This document shows positions 49,913 through 58,988 of a stretch of DNA of 64,000 bases, piece after piece. Positions within the stretch are counted from its first letter, which is position 1. Every line of letters starts with the position of its first letter. The notes under the pieces are model-generated. The model worked only from the letters and a program-made list of their open reading frames with translations, was not told where the DNA came from and did no database searches. Both the position numbers and the translations under genes were made by a program. The DNA comes from JAGPCK01 sp041675505 (lineage in GTDB: Bacteria; Bacteroidota; Bacteroidia; UKL13-3), in NCBI GenBank assembly GCA_041675505.1, contig JBAYTR010000005.1, positions 62,001 to 126,000 on the forward strand, in the 5' to 3' direction.

Positions 49913-50041
49913 ACAAGTGCATGTAGCTTTCGGGAAAAAAGCATAAGGCGTTCTCGGTTCAACCCATTATGGTATTACCGTAATTAATCGCAACGAGCAG
50001 TCTTTGTTATTTCCTTTGGCTACAGCAATAACTAACGGTTT

Positions 50042-52024
50042 ATGCTGAACGAAAAATACACATGCGACTCATTTCAACTCAGGTTACTATTAACCTTACT
50101 GAGTGTTGCCTGTGCTGTGTTCCATACCTCAGCACAAACTGATTCCTCCAAACACATACCTGAGGTGACCATTACAGCCGTGCGCGGGGAACAGTTGCAA
50201 ACAGGTGCCAAGGTGCAACAATTTACTCCCGCACAGTTACGTGCATTTGCCACAGCTAACCTGGGCGAACTACTTTCAGCCAACACTCCGGTGTTTATTA
50301 AAAGTTACGGACCGGGTAGTTTAAGTAGCATTTCTTTTCGGGGTACAGGAGCCTCGCATACCGCAATTGTGTGGAACGGGTTTAACCTGCAAAGTTCCAT
50401 GAACGGGCAAACTGATTTGTCCATGTTTCCCATAGGCACCTTTGATGAGGTGAGGTTGCAGTATGGCGGCAACAGTGCTTTGTACGGAAGTGGTGCAATT
50501 GGTGGCAGCATTTATTTGCGCAACACAGCTGCCTTGGTTGATTCACCACAGATGCACTTGGTCTTGCAAGCCTCTTCGGGAAGCTTTGGTACACAGCAAT
50601 ATTTTGGCAGCTACGGTTATTCAGGCAAAAGGTTTAGTACACAAGTGAAATATTACCGCAATAACTCAGATAATAATTATTCTTTTACCAATACCGCAGC
50701 TTTTCAATCTCCTGACGTAAAACAAACACATGCGGCCTTTACCCAACAAGGTGTAGTGTTGAATGTCGGTGGGAGCGTGTCTAAATATACCCGCATCAAT
50801 GCGTATTACTGGTGGCATAACAACCAACGCGATTTGCCGCCTACTATGTTGCAAAGCACTTCATTGGCTACACAAGCGGATGAATCACACCGGGCAGCGA
50901 TTGATTTTACTTATGGTCGTAACAAATGGCAAAGCATTTTACGCAGCGGATTTTTTCTGGAACAACTTCGCTACAGCGACCCGATTGCTGGTATTGACAG
51001 TAAAAATCGTGCAGTCAATTGGGTGAATGAGTTGGAGCTTTCTTATACCGTTTCACCGATTCTGAAAGTGATATCGGGGGTAAACTTTACCACCATCAAT
51101 GCATCTTCACCCGGCTATTCATCAACTGCTTCTCCTTCCCAAAACAGAACAGCCATTTTCGCAGCTGCCAGATGGGGGAAGCAAACAGCAGCCTCGCGTT
51201 TTAAATCAGACATCTCGGCACGTGCTGAAAATATTTCGGGAGTTTGGGTGCCCGTTACCTTCAGCTTCGGAACGCAGACAAGGGTAGCTAATAATTTGCA
51301 CTTTCATACTTTGGTATCACGCAATTACCGTTACCCAACGTTCAATGATTTGTACTGGCAACCCGGTGGCAATTTACAACTGAAACCGGAGTACAGCTTT
51401 AATGCGGAAAGCGGATTGAACTATGTATACACTTTATCAAAGCATCAGTTCAAAGCTAACGTAACGGTGTTCAGTCATTGGGTTGATAACTGGATTATCT
51501 GGATGCCTGATTCCGTTAACCCCAACGTGTGGACTCCCAACAACGCAGCCGAAGTGTGGAGCAGGGGAGTAGAGTATGGTTTGGGTTATACCTGGCAGCC
51601 GAAGTTAAACACAGCTATTTCGGTAAACGCGTTGTATACGTGGCAGCAAGCCACACACGAGAAGGTGGCCTTTGCAGGAGATGCTGCTTTGCACCGTCAG
51701 TTAATTTATATGCCGAGACAAATGGGCTCGTTGCAACTGAGTGTGCAACACAAAAAGTGTCAATTCAGTTTTCAGCAAGTGTATAACGGTTTGCGTTTTA
51801 CCAGCAGCGACAATTACAATTACCTGCCAGCATTCTGGTTAAGCAGTGCTCAGCTGTCCTACACCTTTCAATTGAAAAAATATCCTGCCTCGGCCCGTGC
51901 GTTTGTTTCGGCAAAAAATATGTGGAATGAAAATTACCAGGTGATGTTGTGGCGAGCCATGCCGGGGCGCTACATAGAAGCAGGTTTACGATTGGAATTA
52001 CAACATAAAATTAAACATCAATAA
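50042..52024 (+). CDS. btuB: TonB-dependent receptor, BtuB-like
   Basis: 660 residues with a signal peptide (LLTLLSVACAVFHTSAQ). The plug domain has IPEVTITAVRGEQLQTGAKVQQFTPAQL, NLGELLSANTPVFIKSYGPGSLSSISFRGTGASHTAIVWNGFNLQS and RLQYGGNSALYGSGAIGGSIYLRN. The barrel includes RNYRYPTFNDLYWQPGGNLQLKPE and ends with GRYIEAGLRLELQHKI. The riboswitch immediately upstream and the BtuG-like gene downstream make cobalamin the probable substrate. It is the first gene of the operon. Confidence 0.94.
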   Translation: MLNEKYTCDSFQLRLLLTLLSVACAVFHTSAQTDSSKHIPEVTITAVRGEQLQTGAKVQQFTPAQLRAFATANLGELLSANTPVFIKSYGPGSLSSISFRGTGASHTAIVWNGFNLQSSMNGQTDLSMFPIGTFDEVRLQYGGNSALYGSGAIGGSIYLRNTAALVDSPQMHLVLQASSGSFGTQQYFGSYGYSGKRFSTQVKYYRNNSDNNYSFTNTAAFQSPDVKQTHAAFTQQGVVLNVGGSVSKYTRINAYYWWHNNQRDLPPTMLQSTSLATQADESHRAAIDFTYGRNKWQSILRSGFFLEQLRYSDPIAGIDSKNRAVNWVNELELSYTVSPILKVISGVNFTTINASSPGYSSTASPSQNRTAIFAAARWGKQTAASRFKSDISARAENISGVWVPVTFSFGTQTRVANNLHFHTLVSRNYRYPTFNDLYWQPGGNLQLKPEYSFNAESGLNYVYTLSKHQFKANVTVFSHWVDNWIIWMPDSVNPNVWTPNNAAEVWSRGVEYGLGYTWQPKLNTAISVNALYTWQQATHEKVAFAGDAALHRQLIYMPRQMGSLQLSVQHKKCQFSFQQVYNGLRFTSSDNYNYLPAFWLSSAQLSYTFQLKKYPASARAFVSAKNMWNENYQVMLWRAMPGRYIEAGLRLELQHKIKHQ

Positions 52025-52026
52025 TC

Positions 52027-52998
52027 ATGAGAAAAACAACTTTACTATTTTTATTCGCTATTCTTTCTGCGGCAGTTTCTGCTCAAACAGTTGCCAATTT
52101 TGAAAATATCACCTTACCTGTCGACAGCTTTTGGGATGGCCGATATGACCAGCAGGCCAAAGGTTTCAGCAGCGGTAATGCCTTTTTTACCAACATGTGG
52201 GATACCTCTTTCGGTGGTTTTTGGGCAGATGGTTTTGCCTGCAGCAATAAAAAAGATACCATCAATGGAACCTATACCAATAAGTATTCAGCCATTACTG
52301 CCGGTGGCTACAACGCCTCAGCCAACTTTGTTATCGGTCAGCAAAACGCCATAGTGCGTTTAACAGGAAACGGAGCAGGTAAAGTAGTGGAAGGTTTTTA
52401 TGTAACCAACGGAACTTATCCTTACAGCACCATAAAAAACGGAGACAGTTTTTCGAAGAAATTCGGTGGTGTTACCGGTACTGACCCTGACTTCTTTTTA
52501 CTGCATGTAGTGGGTTGGCACAACGGTACATTAAAGAACGATACCGTTAAATTTTATCTGGCAGATTTCCGCTCAACAGACAGCAGCGCTGATTATATCG
52601 TAAAAGACTGGCGTTGGGTTAACCTTACTTCACTGGGTAATGTGGATAGCATTAAACTATTTATGACTTCTTCTGATGTGGGCCAGTGGGGAATTAACAC
52701 CCCGTTGTTTTACGCCATAGATAATTTTACCACACGCGATATTGCCGCAAGTGTTGCTCCAGTGAAAACCAACCTTGTTGCTGCGTATCCTAATCCGTTC
52801 ACTACACAAGTTAGTGTTGCCGTTGAGGTAGCTTCATCTATAGTGCTGTTAGATATCAATGGGAGAGTAGTATTAAATGAAACCATTTCTGACGCAGGGA
52901 AAATCACGTTAAATACCGCTGAAATTGCCGCAGGAATTTACTTTATTCGTGTAAGCAATGTTTACGGACAAAGCACACAAAAATTAATCAGGTACTAA
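52027..52998 (+). CDS. DUF4465 surface protein with T9SS type A tail
   Basis: 323 residues. After a signal peptide ending SAQT, residues 20-235 match the DUF4465 pattern (VANFENITLPVDSFWDGRYDQQAKGFSSGNAFFTNMWD, GFWADGFACSNKKDT, SADYIVKDWRWVNLTSLG, SLFMTSSDVGQWG-like strands). The last 75 residues form a type A sorting domain (AAYPNPFTTQVSVAVE, IVLLDINGRVVLNETI, LAAGIYFIRVSN-like end). It starts two bases after btuB. In Bacteroidota this domain often occurs in B12-uptake loci, so it is likely a cobalamin capture or handling protein; the activity is unproven. Confidence 0.87.
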   Translation: MRKTTLLFLFAILSAAVSAQTVANFENITLPVDSFWDGRYDQQAKGFSSGNAFFTNMWDTSFGGFWADGFACSNKKDTINGTYTNKYSAITAGGYNASANFVIGQQNAIVRLTGNGAGKVVEGFYVTNGTYPYSTIKNGDSFSKKFGGVTGTDPDFFLLHVVGWHNGTLKNDTVKFYLADFRSTDSSADYIVKDWRWVNLTSLGNVDSIKLFMTSSDVGQWGINTPLFYAIDNFTTRDIAASVAPVKTNLVAAYPNPFTTQVSVAVEVASSIVLLDINGRVVLNETISDAGKITLNTAEIAAGIYFIRVSNVYGQSTQKLIRY

Positions 52999-54002
52999 TG
53001 CGTTTTTACAGTCTGTTTTTTATACTTCTGTTGAGCCTTGGCGGAGCAAATGCACAATTTGCTCCGCAGGTTGGCAGGCCCGGTTCTACCGCCATTCACA
53101 AGGACAATGTGTTGTTTGTGAACTGGGCACAAACCTGCACCGTTAATCGCGGTTACCAGCATGCAGGTAATCCGTCTTTGGGTTATCCTACCGTGGGCGA
53201 TTCGTCTATGGCCGTTGGCAAAGCGGGCACTAACGGAGTGGTGAGTCTGGGAGATGGTGGAAATGCAGTGCTCACTTTTTATCCTGCTATTAAAAACAAA
53301 GCCGGATATGATTTCGCAATTTTCGAAAACGGTTTTCAGTTTATTGCTGATTCAGGTTTGGCGTTTTTGGAATTTGCTTTTGTAGAAGTGAGTTCAGATG
53401 GTCAGTACTTTGTTCGTTTCCCCGCAATAAGTAATATAGATACAAGCGTTCAATGTGACCCTTACGGCATCAGCGATGCAGCCAAAGTAGATCAACTGGC
53501 CGGTAAGTACGTGTTTCCTTACGGCACCCCGTTTGACTTAGAACTATTGAAAGACACACCGGGTTTAGATGTTAACCGCATCACACACATTCGTTTAGTA
53601 GATGTGGTGGGCAGTATTGATGCACCCTATGCGCAGCGTGATTCACGCGGAATTATAGTGAATGATCCCTGGCCCACTGATTTTCCCAACTGTGGTTTTG
53701 ATGTGGATGCGATAGGAGTGATTAACCAGAACGATCCTAACACTGTGGAGGAAACACTTCAACAGGCACTTGTTTTATACCCTAATCCTTCTGCAACTCA
53801 TGCTGCGGTGCGATTACATTTGCCCATGTGGAATATGCCTGCACAGGTAAAAGTCTATGACATCAACGGAAAAATGGTATTGACCCAACAACTCAACCAT
53901 GCGGGTGATTACCTCCAAGCTGCTGCATTACCCAAAGGAATATTTTTGGTAGAAGTCGAACAGCAAGGTATCACTTACCGCTGCAAATGGATGATTCAAT
54001 GA
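52998..54002 (+). CDS. T9SS type A surface protein of the B12 operon
   Basis: 334 residues starting at the ATG that overlaps the previous stop by one base (TAATG). Signal peptide LLSLGGANAQ. The body (SLGDGGNAVLTFYPAIKNKAGYDFAIFENGFQ, AFVEVSSDGQYFVRFPA, ITHIRLVDVVGSIDAPYAQRDSRGI) resembles cell-surface adhesin or carbohydrate-binding-like domains found near B12 receptors. The tail VLYPNPSATHAAVRLHLP...VYDINGKMVLTQQL is a sorting domain. The function is unknown; it may be a second surface ligand-binding protein for cobalamin. Confidence 0.85.
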   Translation: MRFYSLFFILLLSLGGANAQFAPQVGRPGSTAIHKDNVLFVNWAQTCTVNRGYQHAGNPSLGYPTVGDSSMAVGKAGTNGVVSLGDGGNAVLTFYPAIKNKAGYDFAIFENGFQFIADSGLAFLEFAFVEVSSDGQYFVRFPAISNIDTSVQCDPYGISDAAKVDQLAGKYVFPYGTPFDLELLKDTPGLDVNRITHIRLVDVVGSIDAPYAQRDSRGIIVNDPWPTDFPNCGFDVDAIGVINQNDPNTVEETLQQALVLYPNPSATHAAVRLHLPMWNMPAQVKVYDINGKMVLTQQLNHAGDYLQAAALPKGIFLVEVEQQGITYRCKWMIQ

Positions 54003-55033
54003 GTTCATTTCGTCTGTTGTTTTTGCTTTCAGTTGCACTAACGGTATTTGCCTGTAAAGAAGAAATTCCGCAAGCACCTGAATTGCCTTCAGCACAAAGT
54101 AACCGTTTGGTGTACGTAATTAACGAGGGGAATTTTCAGTGGGGCAATGCTACCATCACCCGCTTTGATCGCATCAGCAAACAAAAAACGCACGATGATT
54201 TTTTTGAAAGTGCCAACCAACGCCCTTTGGGTGATGTGGCACAATCCATCACCTTTCACAACGGATTGGGGTATCTCGTCATCAATAATTCCTCTAAAAT
54301 TGAAGTAGTAGATTCCACCACGTTTGTTACCAAAGGTGTCATCAGCGGATTGACTTCACCGCGTTACCTGTTACCTGTGGGAGGCAATAAAGCCTATGTA
54401 ACCGATATTTATTCCAACTGCATTTGGGTGGTGAATCTGAATACGCGTACACTCATTAAAACCATTCCTTGTCGCGGGTGGACGGAAGAGTTGCTTTTGC
54501 ACAATGGCAAAGTATGGGTTACCAACCTGCGCACCAATTACCTCTATCGCATCAATCCGGTTACAGATATTATGGAAGATAGTGTGTTGCTCGGCTTTCC
54601 CGCAGGTTCTTTAGTAACGGATGCCGGCAATAAATTGTGGGTATTGTGCAGTCAGGTTTTGCAAGCCAATGCGCCTTCCCGTTTGATGCAACTCAACGCA
54701 CAAGGTACGCAGGTACTCAAAATATTTGATTTGGGCACGGGAGCAGGAAAGGTGTTGCGCACCAACCCCGACCGCACGCAGCTCTACTGGATAAAGGGCC
54801 ACATTTACAGCATGCACATCACTGCTGATTCACTTCCTGTTGCTCCTTTAATAACCAAACAGTCGGGTGAAAATTTTTACAGTTTAGGAATAGATCCTGT
54901 GAGCGGAGAGATTTATGCAGGCGATGCACTCGATTATGTGCAGAAGGGAAACGTGAAATGTTTCACTCCTGCAGGAGCATTCATCACCTCATTTAAAGCG
55001 GGTATCACACCGGGAAATTTTGCATTTAATTAA
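53999..55033 (+). CDS. btuG: BtuG-like beta-propeller lipoprotein
   Basis: 344 residues from the ATG overlapping the previous TGA (ATGA at 53999). A lipobox (LLFLLSVALTVFAC) anchors it to the outer membrane. The protein has YncE/DUF5074-type propeller blades: VYVINEGNFQWGNATITRFD, AYVTDIYSNCIWVVNLNTRTLIKTIPC, VWVTNLRTNYLYRINPVT, LWVLCSQ. In Bacteroides, BtuG is such a propeller that binds cobalamin with very high affinity and hands it to BtuB. Riboswitch control and position support the same role here. The gene_symbol is by analogy. Confidence 0.85.
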   Translation: MSSFRLLFLLSVALTVFACKEEIPQAPELPSAQSNRLVYVINEGNFQWGNATITRFDRISKQKTHDDFFESANQRPLGDVAQSITFHNGLGYLVINNSSKIEVVDSTTFVTKGVISGLTSPRYLLPVGGNKAYVTDIYSNCIWVVNLNTRTLIKTIPCRGWTEELLLHNGKVWVTNLRTNYLYRINPVTDIMEDSVLLGFPAGSLVTDAGNKLWVLCSQVLQANAPSRLMQLNAQGTQVLKIFDLGTGAGKVLRTNPDRTQLYWIKGHIYSMHITADSLPVAPLITKQSGENFYSLGIDPVSGEIYAGDALDYVQKGNVKCFTPAGAFITSFKAGITPGNFAFN

Positions 55034-55034
55034 G

Positions 55035-55364
55035 ATGGAACACAAAACCTGTGAACGTTGTGAAGCTGAGTTTACCTGCAATGTATCGAACATCAGCAAT
55101 TGCTGGTGCATGGATGTGCAGGTAAATGCTGCGGCTAAAGGAGTGATTGCCGCCAGCTACAACGATTGTTTATGTGAAAAGTGTTTGAAAGAAATTGCTT
55201 TAGAAACGGCCGATAAGCCACTTACCCGGGAAGAATTGAAACCCAACGAACATTATTATTACAACGAAAAAGGCTTAATGGTGCTCACCGCCACCTACCT
55301 GTTACGTAGAGGTTACTGCTGTGAAAACGGCTGCCTGCATTGCCCTTATGGGTTTAGGAAGTAA
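55035..55364 (+). CDS. Cys-rich CWC + DUF5522-like fusion protein
   Basis: 109 residues from MEHKTCERCEAEFTCNVSNI, one base after the BtuG-like stop. The N-terminal half has the CWC-type cysteine pattern (CERC, CNVSNISNCWC, CLCEKCLKE). The C-terminal half has YYYNEKGLMVLTATYLLRRGYCCENGCLHCPYGFRK, the DUF5522 signature. These two small domains are usually separate genes. Twelve or more Cys residues suggest metal or cofactor binding. It is the last gene of the cobalamin-riboswitch operon. Its role is unknown. Confidence 0.85.
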   Translation: MEHKTCERCEAEFTCNVSNISNCWCMDVQVNAAAKGVIAASYNDCLCEKCLKEIALETADKPLTREELKPNEHYYYNEKGLMVLTATYLLRRGYCCENGCLHCPYGFRK

Positions 55365-55374
55365 GTCCTAAGTA

Positions 55375-55398
55375 GTGGCTTGTGACGGCACGAACCAC
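55375..55398. repeat. 24-bp palindromic repeat, copy 4
   Basis: GTGGCTTGTG-ACGG-CACGAACCAC: 10-base arms with one mismatch and one G:T pair and a 4-nt loop. It lies between the B12 operon and the subtilisin/AAA module. Confidence 0.5.
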
Positions 55399-55439
55399 AG
55401 CAGGTGTATCCTTTTTTGTAAGATAAGGACGCCCTATGA

Positions 55440-57938
55440 CTAGTCAGTTTTAATTTCAATTGGCACTTCAATCATATTTTTGACTGTTGTGTACAATTCA
55501 ACATCTTGTGCAGGTGTCTCCAAAGAAATGATGAGGGAATAGCGGGTTGAATTTTCAACTTTTCCAAGATGCTTTCTTTCACGCCACCAACCAATAATTG
55601 GGAAAACGGCAATCAAATTACAAGTTGCTAAATCTGCTGCAGTTCCTTCCCAATAGTCGGAATGAATTGAGCCGTTGCTGCGATTATTCGCTCCAATTAC
55701 CCATCTATTACTACCTGAGTTGCCATTTACTTCTTCATTCTCTTCGCGGGCTTCAACATTTACACGTTTTCTAAATTCATCTTCTTCCTCGCCAACATTA
55801 TTAATATCAAAACGCAATCCATGTGATTGATAGCGGTATTTATCCTTCCACCCAATTTCACCTGCTCCGGGTTCAATAAAATAAGAAAGTGTTACTCGCA
55901 ACCTAACAGGAATATTTCCCATTTCAAGTAATATTTCTTTTGGCCAAGGAAGATTAAAAAAATGAATCTCATTTGTTTCAGGTTGATTTTTGTCATTGAA
56001 CCCAAATGGTTGAATAAATTCTTGTGCAACGAAAGTCAAAGCACTTTCCTTACTATACAACGCCCTTTCTAATTCAGGAACACCAAAGCCATAAACTCTT
56101 AACAGTTTTCTATAATCACCTCTATTTCCTGATTTTACATCTTGTTGTTGTTTCATAGCATCATTCCAAAAAGCAGAATGAACTATAAGTGCCCTAACTG
56201 TTTCAGGCCAAGCATTTGGATATTCAAACGCAATTTTTGCTGCAAACCAAGATGCTTGTGCGGCTGCGGCACTTGTTGCATTGATAGTATCGAATGGTTT
56301 TATATTAAATTTCTTTGATGTAGAAAGTAATTCTAAATCTTCATGTGTAGTTACACTATCGTCTGGTGCTTTTAAAAGATTTCCACCTTCAAATACCACA
56401 TCAGGTTTTACAGGCCATTTTTTCTCCCAAACTAAGGAAGTTGAACTATAGGGCGATAATTCACCTTGATTTGCAACAAGTGTATAATCTTTAAATTTTT
56501 CATCATTCACTTGATTTTTATCAGTGTATGCACCAATTACAACTGAGTTCCACGATTGTGCGGGGTTTTCAATAGTTGTTACATAGTTTGAGTCAGGATA
56601 ATTTTTCCAAGAAACTTCATCCCTGATATTTCCGGCAGAAATAATTATTAGTCTTTGATTCTCTCCATCACCAAATGCAAGATTGTCTATTGCTCCTGAC
56701 CATGAAGAAGGTCTTCCTTGTTCTGCATCCTGCTTTGAAGTCACAGACATGCAATAAATCAAAATCATTTCCGGATTCTGAATTTCTGCTCTTGCTATGC
56801 CTTGTGCTGTTACATCACCCCAAAGCTCTTTTGGTGTTGCTTCTTGCGTTGTTGGTGGTAAAATTTTAACTGAACAAATTCTGTGTGTAATAGGAACGTT
56901 TTCAGTTGAAACAAGAATTGATTCCATTTGTCCATAACCTGCAATGCCCGCCATTAGTGTTCCATGTCCTGAACCTGTTTCATGGTCATTGGTTCCCCAA
57001 GCATTATCAACTGTTAGTGTATTTGCATTGTCAATTAGGGGCTGTAAAAGCTGATGACCATTGTTAACGCCTGAATCCAGTACGCAAACCTTAATATTAC
57101 TTTCTATTTGCTCAATTCTTTGTAATAAATCGTCAACCCATGCTTGCTGTTCAATGGCACTTTCATTTATCCAAAAACCTGCCGGTTCTTGTCCTGCTCT
57201 GAACTCTGCCAATAAATCACTTTGTAACATGAGTTCGATTAACTGGTTTCTGCTTGCATTGATAAGTAAAACCGCCCTTTCAGGAAATATAATTGTGTTG
57301 CGTTTATACTCAATTCCTATGTTTTCAAGTGTTTTAAGAAACAGTGCTATTTGATCTTGTTCTTGTTTGTCCTTGGTGTTTACGTTAAGCCATGCTTCGC
57401 ACCATTTTGAATTTTCTGTAGGAATCAATTGAAGTTTGTCAGTCCACAAGCCCTCTAATAAAGCAATGCTTACATCGTTTATGCTATTGACTAAAGGTGC
57501 ATTCTTTGGCTTTCCCGACTTTAAATCTACTGCTTCATATTTGGCAATCTTACTAATGAAAAAGCCCTCCATTCCATTGGGAATATAAACTGTTGCTTTT
57601 ACCTGAGTGTGTTCACCATCGACCTTTTCTTCTTTAACATTCAATAAGCGAATACCTGTTTTAATGTTCTCTAAACTCTTTGTGATTAAGTCGTGGTCGG
57701 CTGCACTCGTAAAGGATAAATAAGTGCCTTCTCTTGTTGCAATTTTTTCAGCAGTTCTTGCTTGTTCTAATTCTTTTTTCTGATTCCAGATTGCGTCAAA
57801 TTGCTGAAGCAATTTTGCACTGTGTGCTGCCCTGTCTCTTGGTGGAATTCTAGGTTGTTTACCTTGCTTAGGTGAAGCTTTGTATTTTTCCGGTTTTACA
57901 TTCCCTGAAATGAAAATGTGCTTGTAATTTTCTGCCAT
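55440..57938 (-). CDS. ietS: Subtilisin-family serine protease of a two-gene AAA/protease module (IetS-like)
   Basis: 832 residues, no signal peptide, so it acts in the cytoplasm. The S8 catalytic residues are all in place: D288 (VCVLDSGVNNGH), H325 (GSGHGTLMAGI), oxyanion N437 (IIISAGN) and S556 (NATSAAAAQ). Residues 1-280 form a unique N-terminal region with a basic start and a helical linker; residues 640-832 form a C-terminal beta-rich domain (IPVRLRVTLSYFIEPGAGEIGWKDKYRYQSHGLRFD). Nine bases upstream is the AAA ATPase. This pair matches IetAS, an anti-phage and toxin-antitoxin-like system. Base composition is more AT-rich than the flanking operon. Confidence 0.82.
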   Translation of the reverse strand: MAENYKHIFISGNVKPEKYKASPKQGKQPRIPPRDRAAHSAKLLQQFDAIWNQKKELEQARTAEKIATREGTYLSFTSAADHDLITKSLENIKTGIRLLNVKEEKVDGEHTQVKATVYIPNGMEGFFISKIAKYEAVDLKSGKPKNAPLVNSINDVSIALLEGLWTDKLQLIPTENSKWCEAWLNVNTKDKQEQDQIALFLKTLENIGIEYKRNTIIFPERAVLLINASRNQLIELMLQSDLLAEFRAGQEPAGFWINESAIEQQAWVDDLLQRIEQIESNIKVCVLDSGVNNGHQLLQPLIDNANTLTVDNAWGTNDHETGSGHGTLMAGIAGYGQMESILVSTENVPITHRICSVKILPPTTQEATPKELWGDVTAQGIARAEIQNPEMILIYCMSVTSKQDAEQGRPSSWSGAIDNLAFGDGENQRLIIISAGNIRDEVSWKNYPDSNYVTTIENPAQSWNSVVIGAYTDKNQVNDEKFKDYTLVANQGELSPYSSTSLVWEKKWPVKPDVVFEGGNLLKAPDDSVTTHEDLELLSTSKKFNIKPFDTINATSAAAAQASWFAAKIAFEYPNAWPETVRALIVHSAFWNDAMKQQQDVKSGNRGDYRKLLRVYGFGVPELERALYSKESALTFVAQEFIQPFGFNDKNQPETNEIHFFNLPWPKEILLEMGNIPVRLRVTLSYFIEPGAGEIGWKDKYRYQSHGLRFDINNVGEEEDEFRKRVNVEAREENEEVNGNSGSNRWVIGANNRSNGSIHSDYWEGTAADLATCNLIAVFPIIGWWRERKHLGKVENSTRYSLIISLETPAQDVELYTTVKNMIEVPIEIKTD

Positions 57939-57947
57939 CTTAAACGA

Positions 57948-58901
57948 TTATTTATGATATGCTGCATTTCTGTCTTTGATTGATTTGAGAATTAGTTGAT
58001 TACTCATTGACTGTTTTTCGTTTAAGACAGTTTCTTTAATGGCATCTAAACATGCAAGCGATATTTCGGCATGGCTTAAGCCGTTTATATTTGGTAGCAG
58101 TTGGTTAAAGTTTACCTTTTTGCTGTAGCGTGAAAGTCTGTTTTTTAATAATGCTAATTTTTCATCATTGTCAGGCAAGTGATAGAGAATTACATCATCG
58201 AACCTGCGGAACAATGCTTGGTCTAAAAGAGCTTTGTTATTTGTAATTGCAATTATTAAGCTATCGGAATTATCTCGTTCAATAAATTGTAAGAAAGAAT
58301 TTAATACCCTTCTCATTTCACCGACATCATTATCCCGACTTCTTTCTCCACCAATTGCATCAAACTCATCAAAAAGATAAACACCTTGTTTTTGTTCTAT
58401 TAAATCAAATACCTGACGAAGCTTTGCACTAGTTTCACCCATGTATTTGGTTACCATTTTATCCATCAATATGGTATAAAGTGGCAAGTTCAATTCATTC
58501 GCAATAATCGAAGCTGTGAGAGTTTTACCAGTTCCTGGAGGTCCAGAAAGTAAAATTTTTCGTCTGTTCTCCAAATCGTGTTTGCGTAGTTTGTCACGTT
58601 GAACAAACTCTGAAATGATTCTTGTGATTTTTGATTTGATGTCCTCTGATGCAATCATGTCTGCAAGATTTACAGCAGGTACATTTTCCAAAATCAAGCC
58701 TTGTAAGTCGGGTGCGAAACCTTTGGTTTTATGCTTTGCCTCTTTTACCTTGTCTATAATGGCTTTGATTTCGTTAGCCACAAGTGTATGCCCTAACTTT
58801 GCTTCATGGGCAGCAATTTGCAAAGCCATAGTGGTAAACCGTTCCGGCTCATTGTTGTAATGAGATTTTATTAACGATACTATGTAGTCTGCTTTTGCCA
58901 T
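57948..58901 (-). CDS. ietA: AAA+ ATPase partner of the subtilisin (IetA-like)
   Basis: 317 residues. An N-terminal helical region (residues 1-110) precedes a AAA core with Walker A GPPGTGKT (120-127), Walker B VYLFDEFDAIG (D178, E179), sensor 1 IIAITNNKALLD and arginine finger FRRFDD (about 232-233). The lid helices follow. It is cotranscribed with and upstream of the protease. In IetAS-type and related AAA-S8 pairs the ATPase is thought to restrain or activate the protease; that is knowledge of the family, not shown here. TAATTTTG, a -7 match, lies only eight bases before the ATG. Confidence 0.86.
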   Translation of the reverse strand: MAKADYIVSLIKSHYNNEPERFTTMALQIAAHEAKLGHTLVANEIKAIIDKVKEAKHKTKGFAPDLQGLILENVPAVNLADMIASEDIKSKITRIISEFVQRDKLRKHDLENRRKILLSGPPGTGKTLTASIIANELNLPLYTILMDKMVTKYMGETSAKLRQVFDLIEQKQGVYLFDEFDAIGGERSRDNDVGEMRRVLNSFLQFIERDNSDSLIIAITNNKALLDQALFRRFDDVILYHLPDNDEKLALLKNRLSRYSKKVNFNQLLPNINGLSHAEISLACLDAIKETVLNEKQSMSNQLILKSIKDRNAAYHK

Positions 58902-58988
58902 TAGAGTTCAAAATTACATTTTTATTGTATAATTCACTATTTGTCATTCCACTTCAGTCCATATCCTCACAAACTAGACCTAATCATC

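Noticed and set aside
50042..55033. SusC/SusD polysaccharide-utilisation locus
   Set aside because: The receptor is of BtuB size without the SusC extension, there is no SusD, and a cobalamin riboswitch precedes it.
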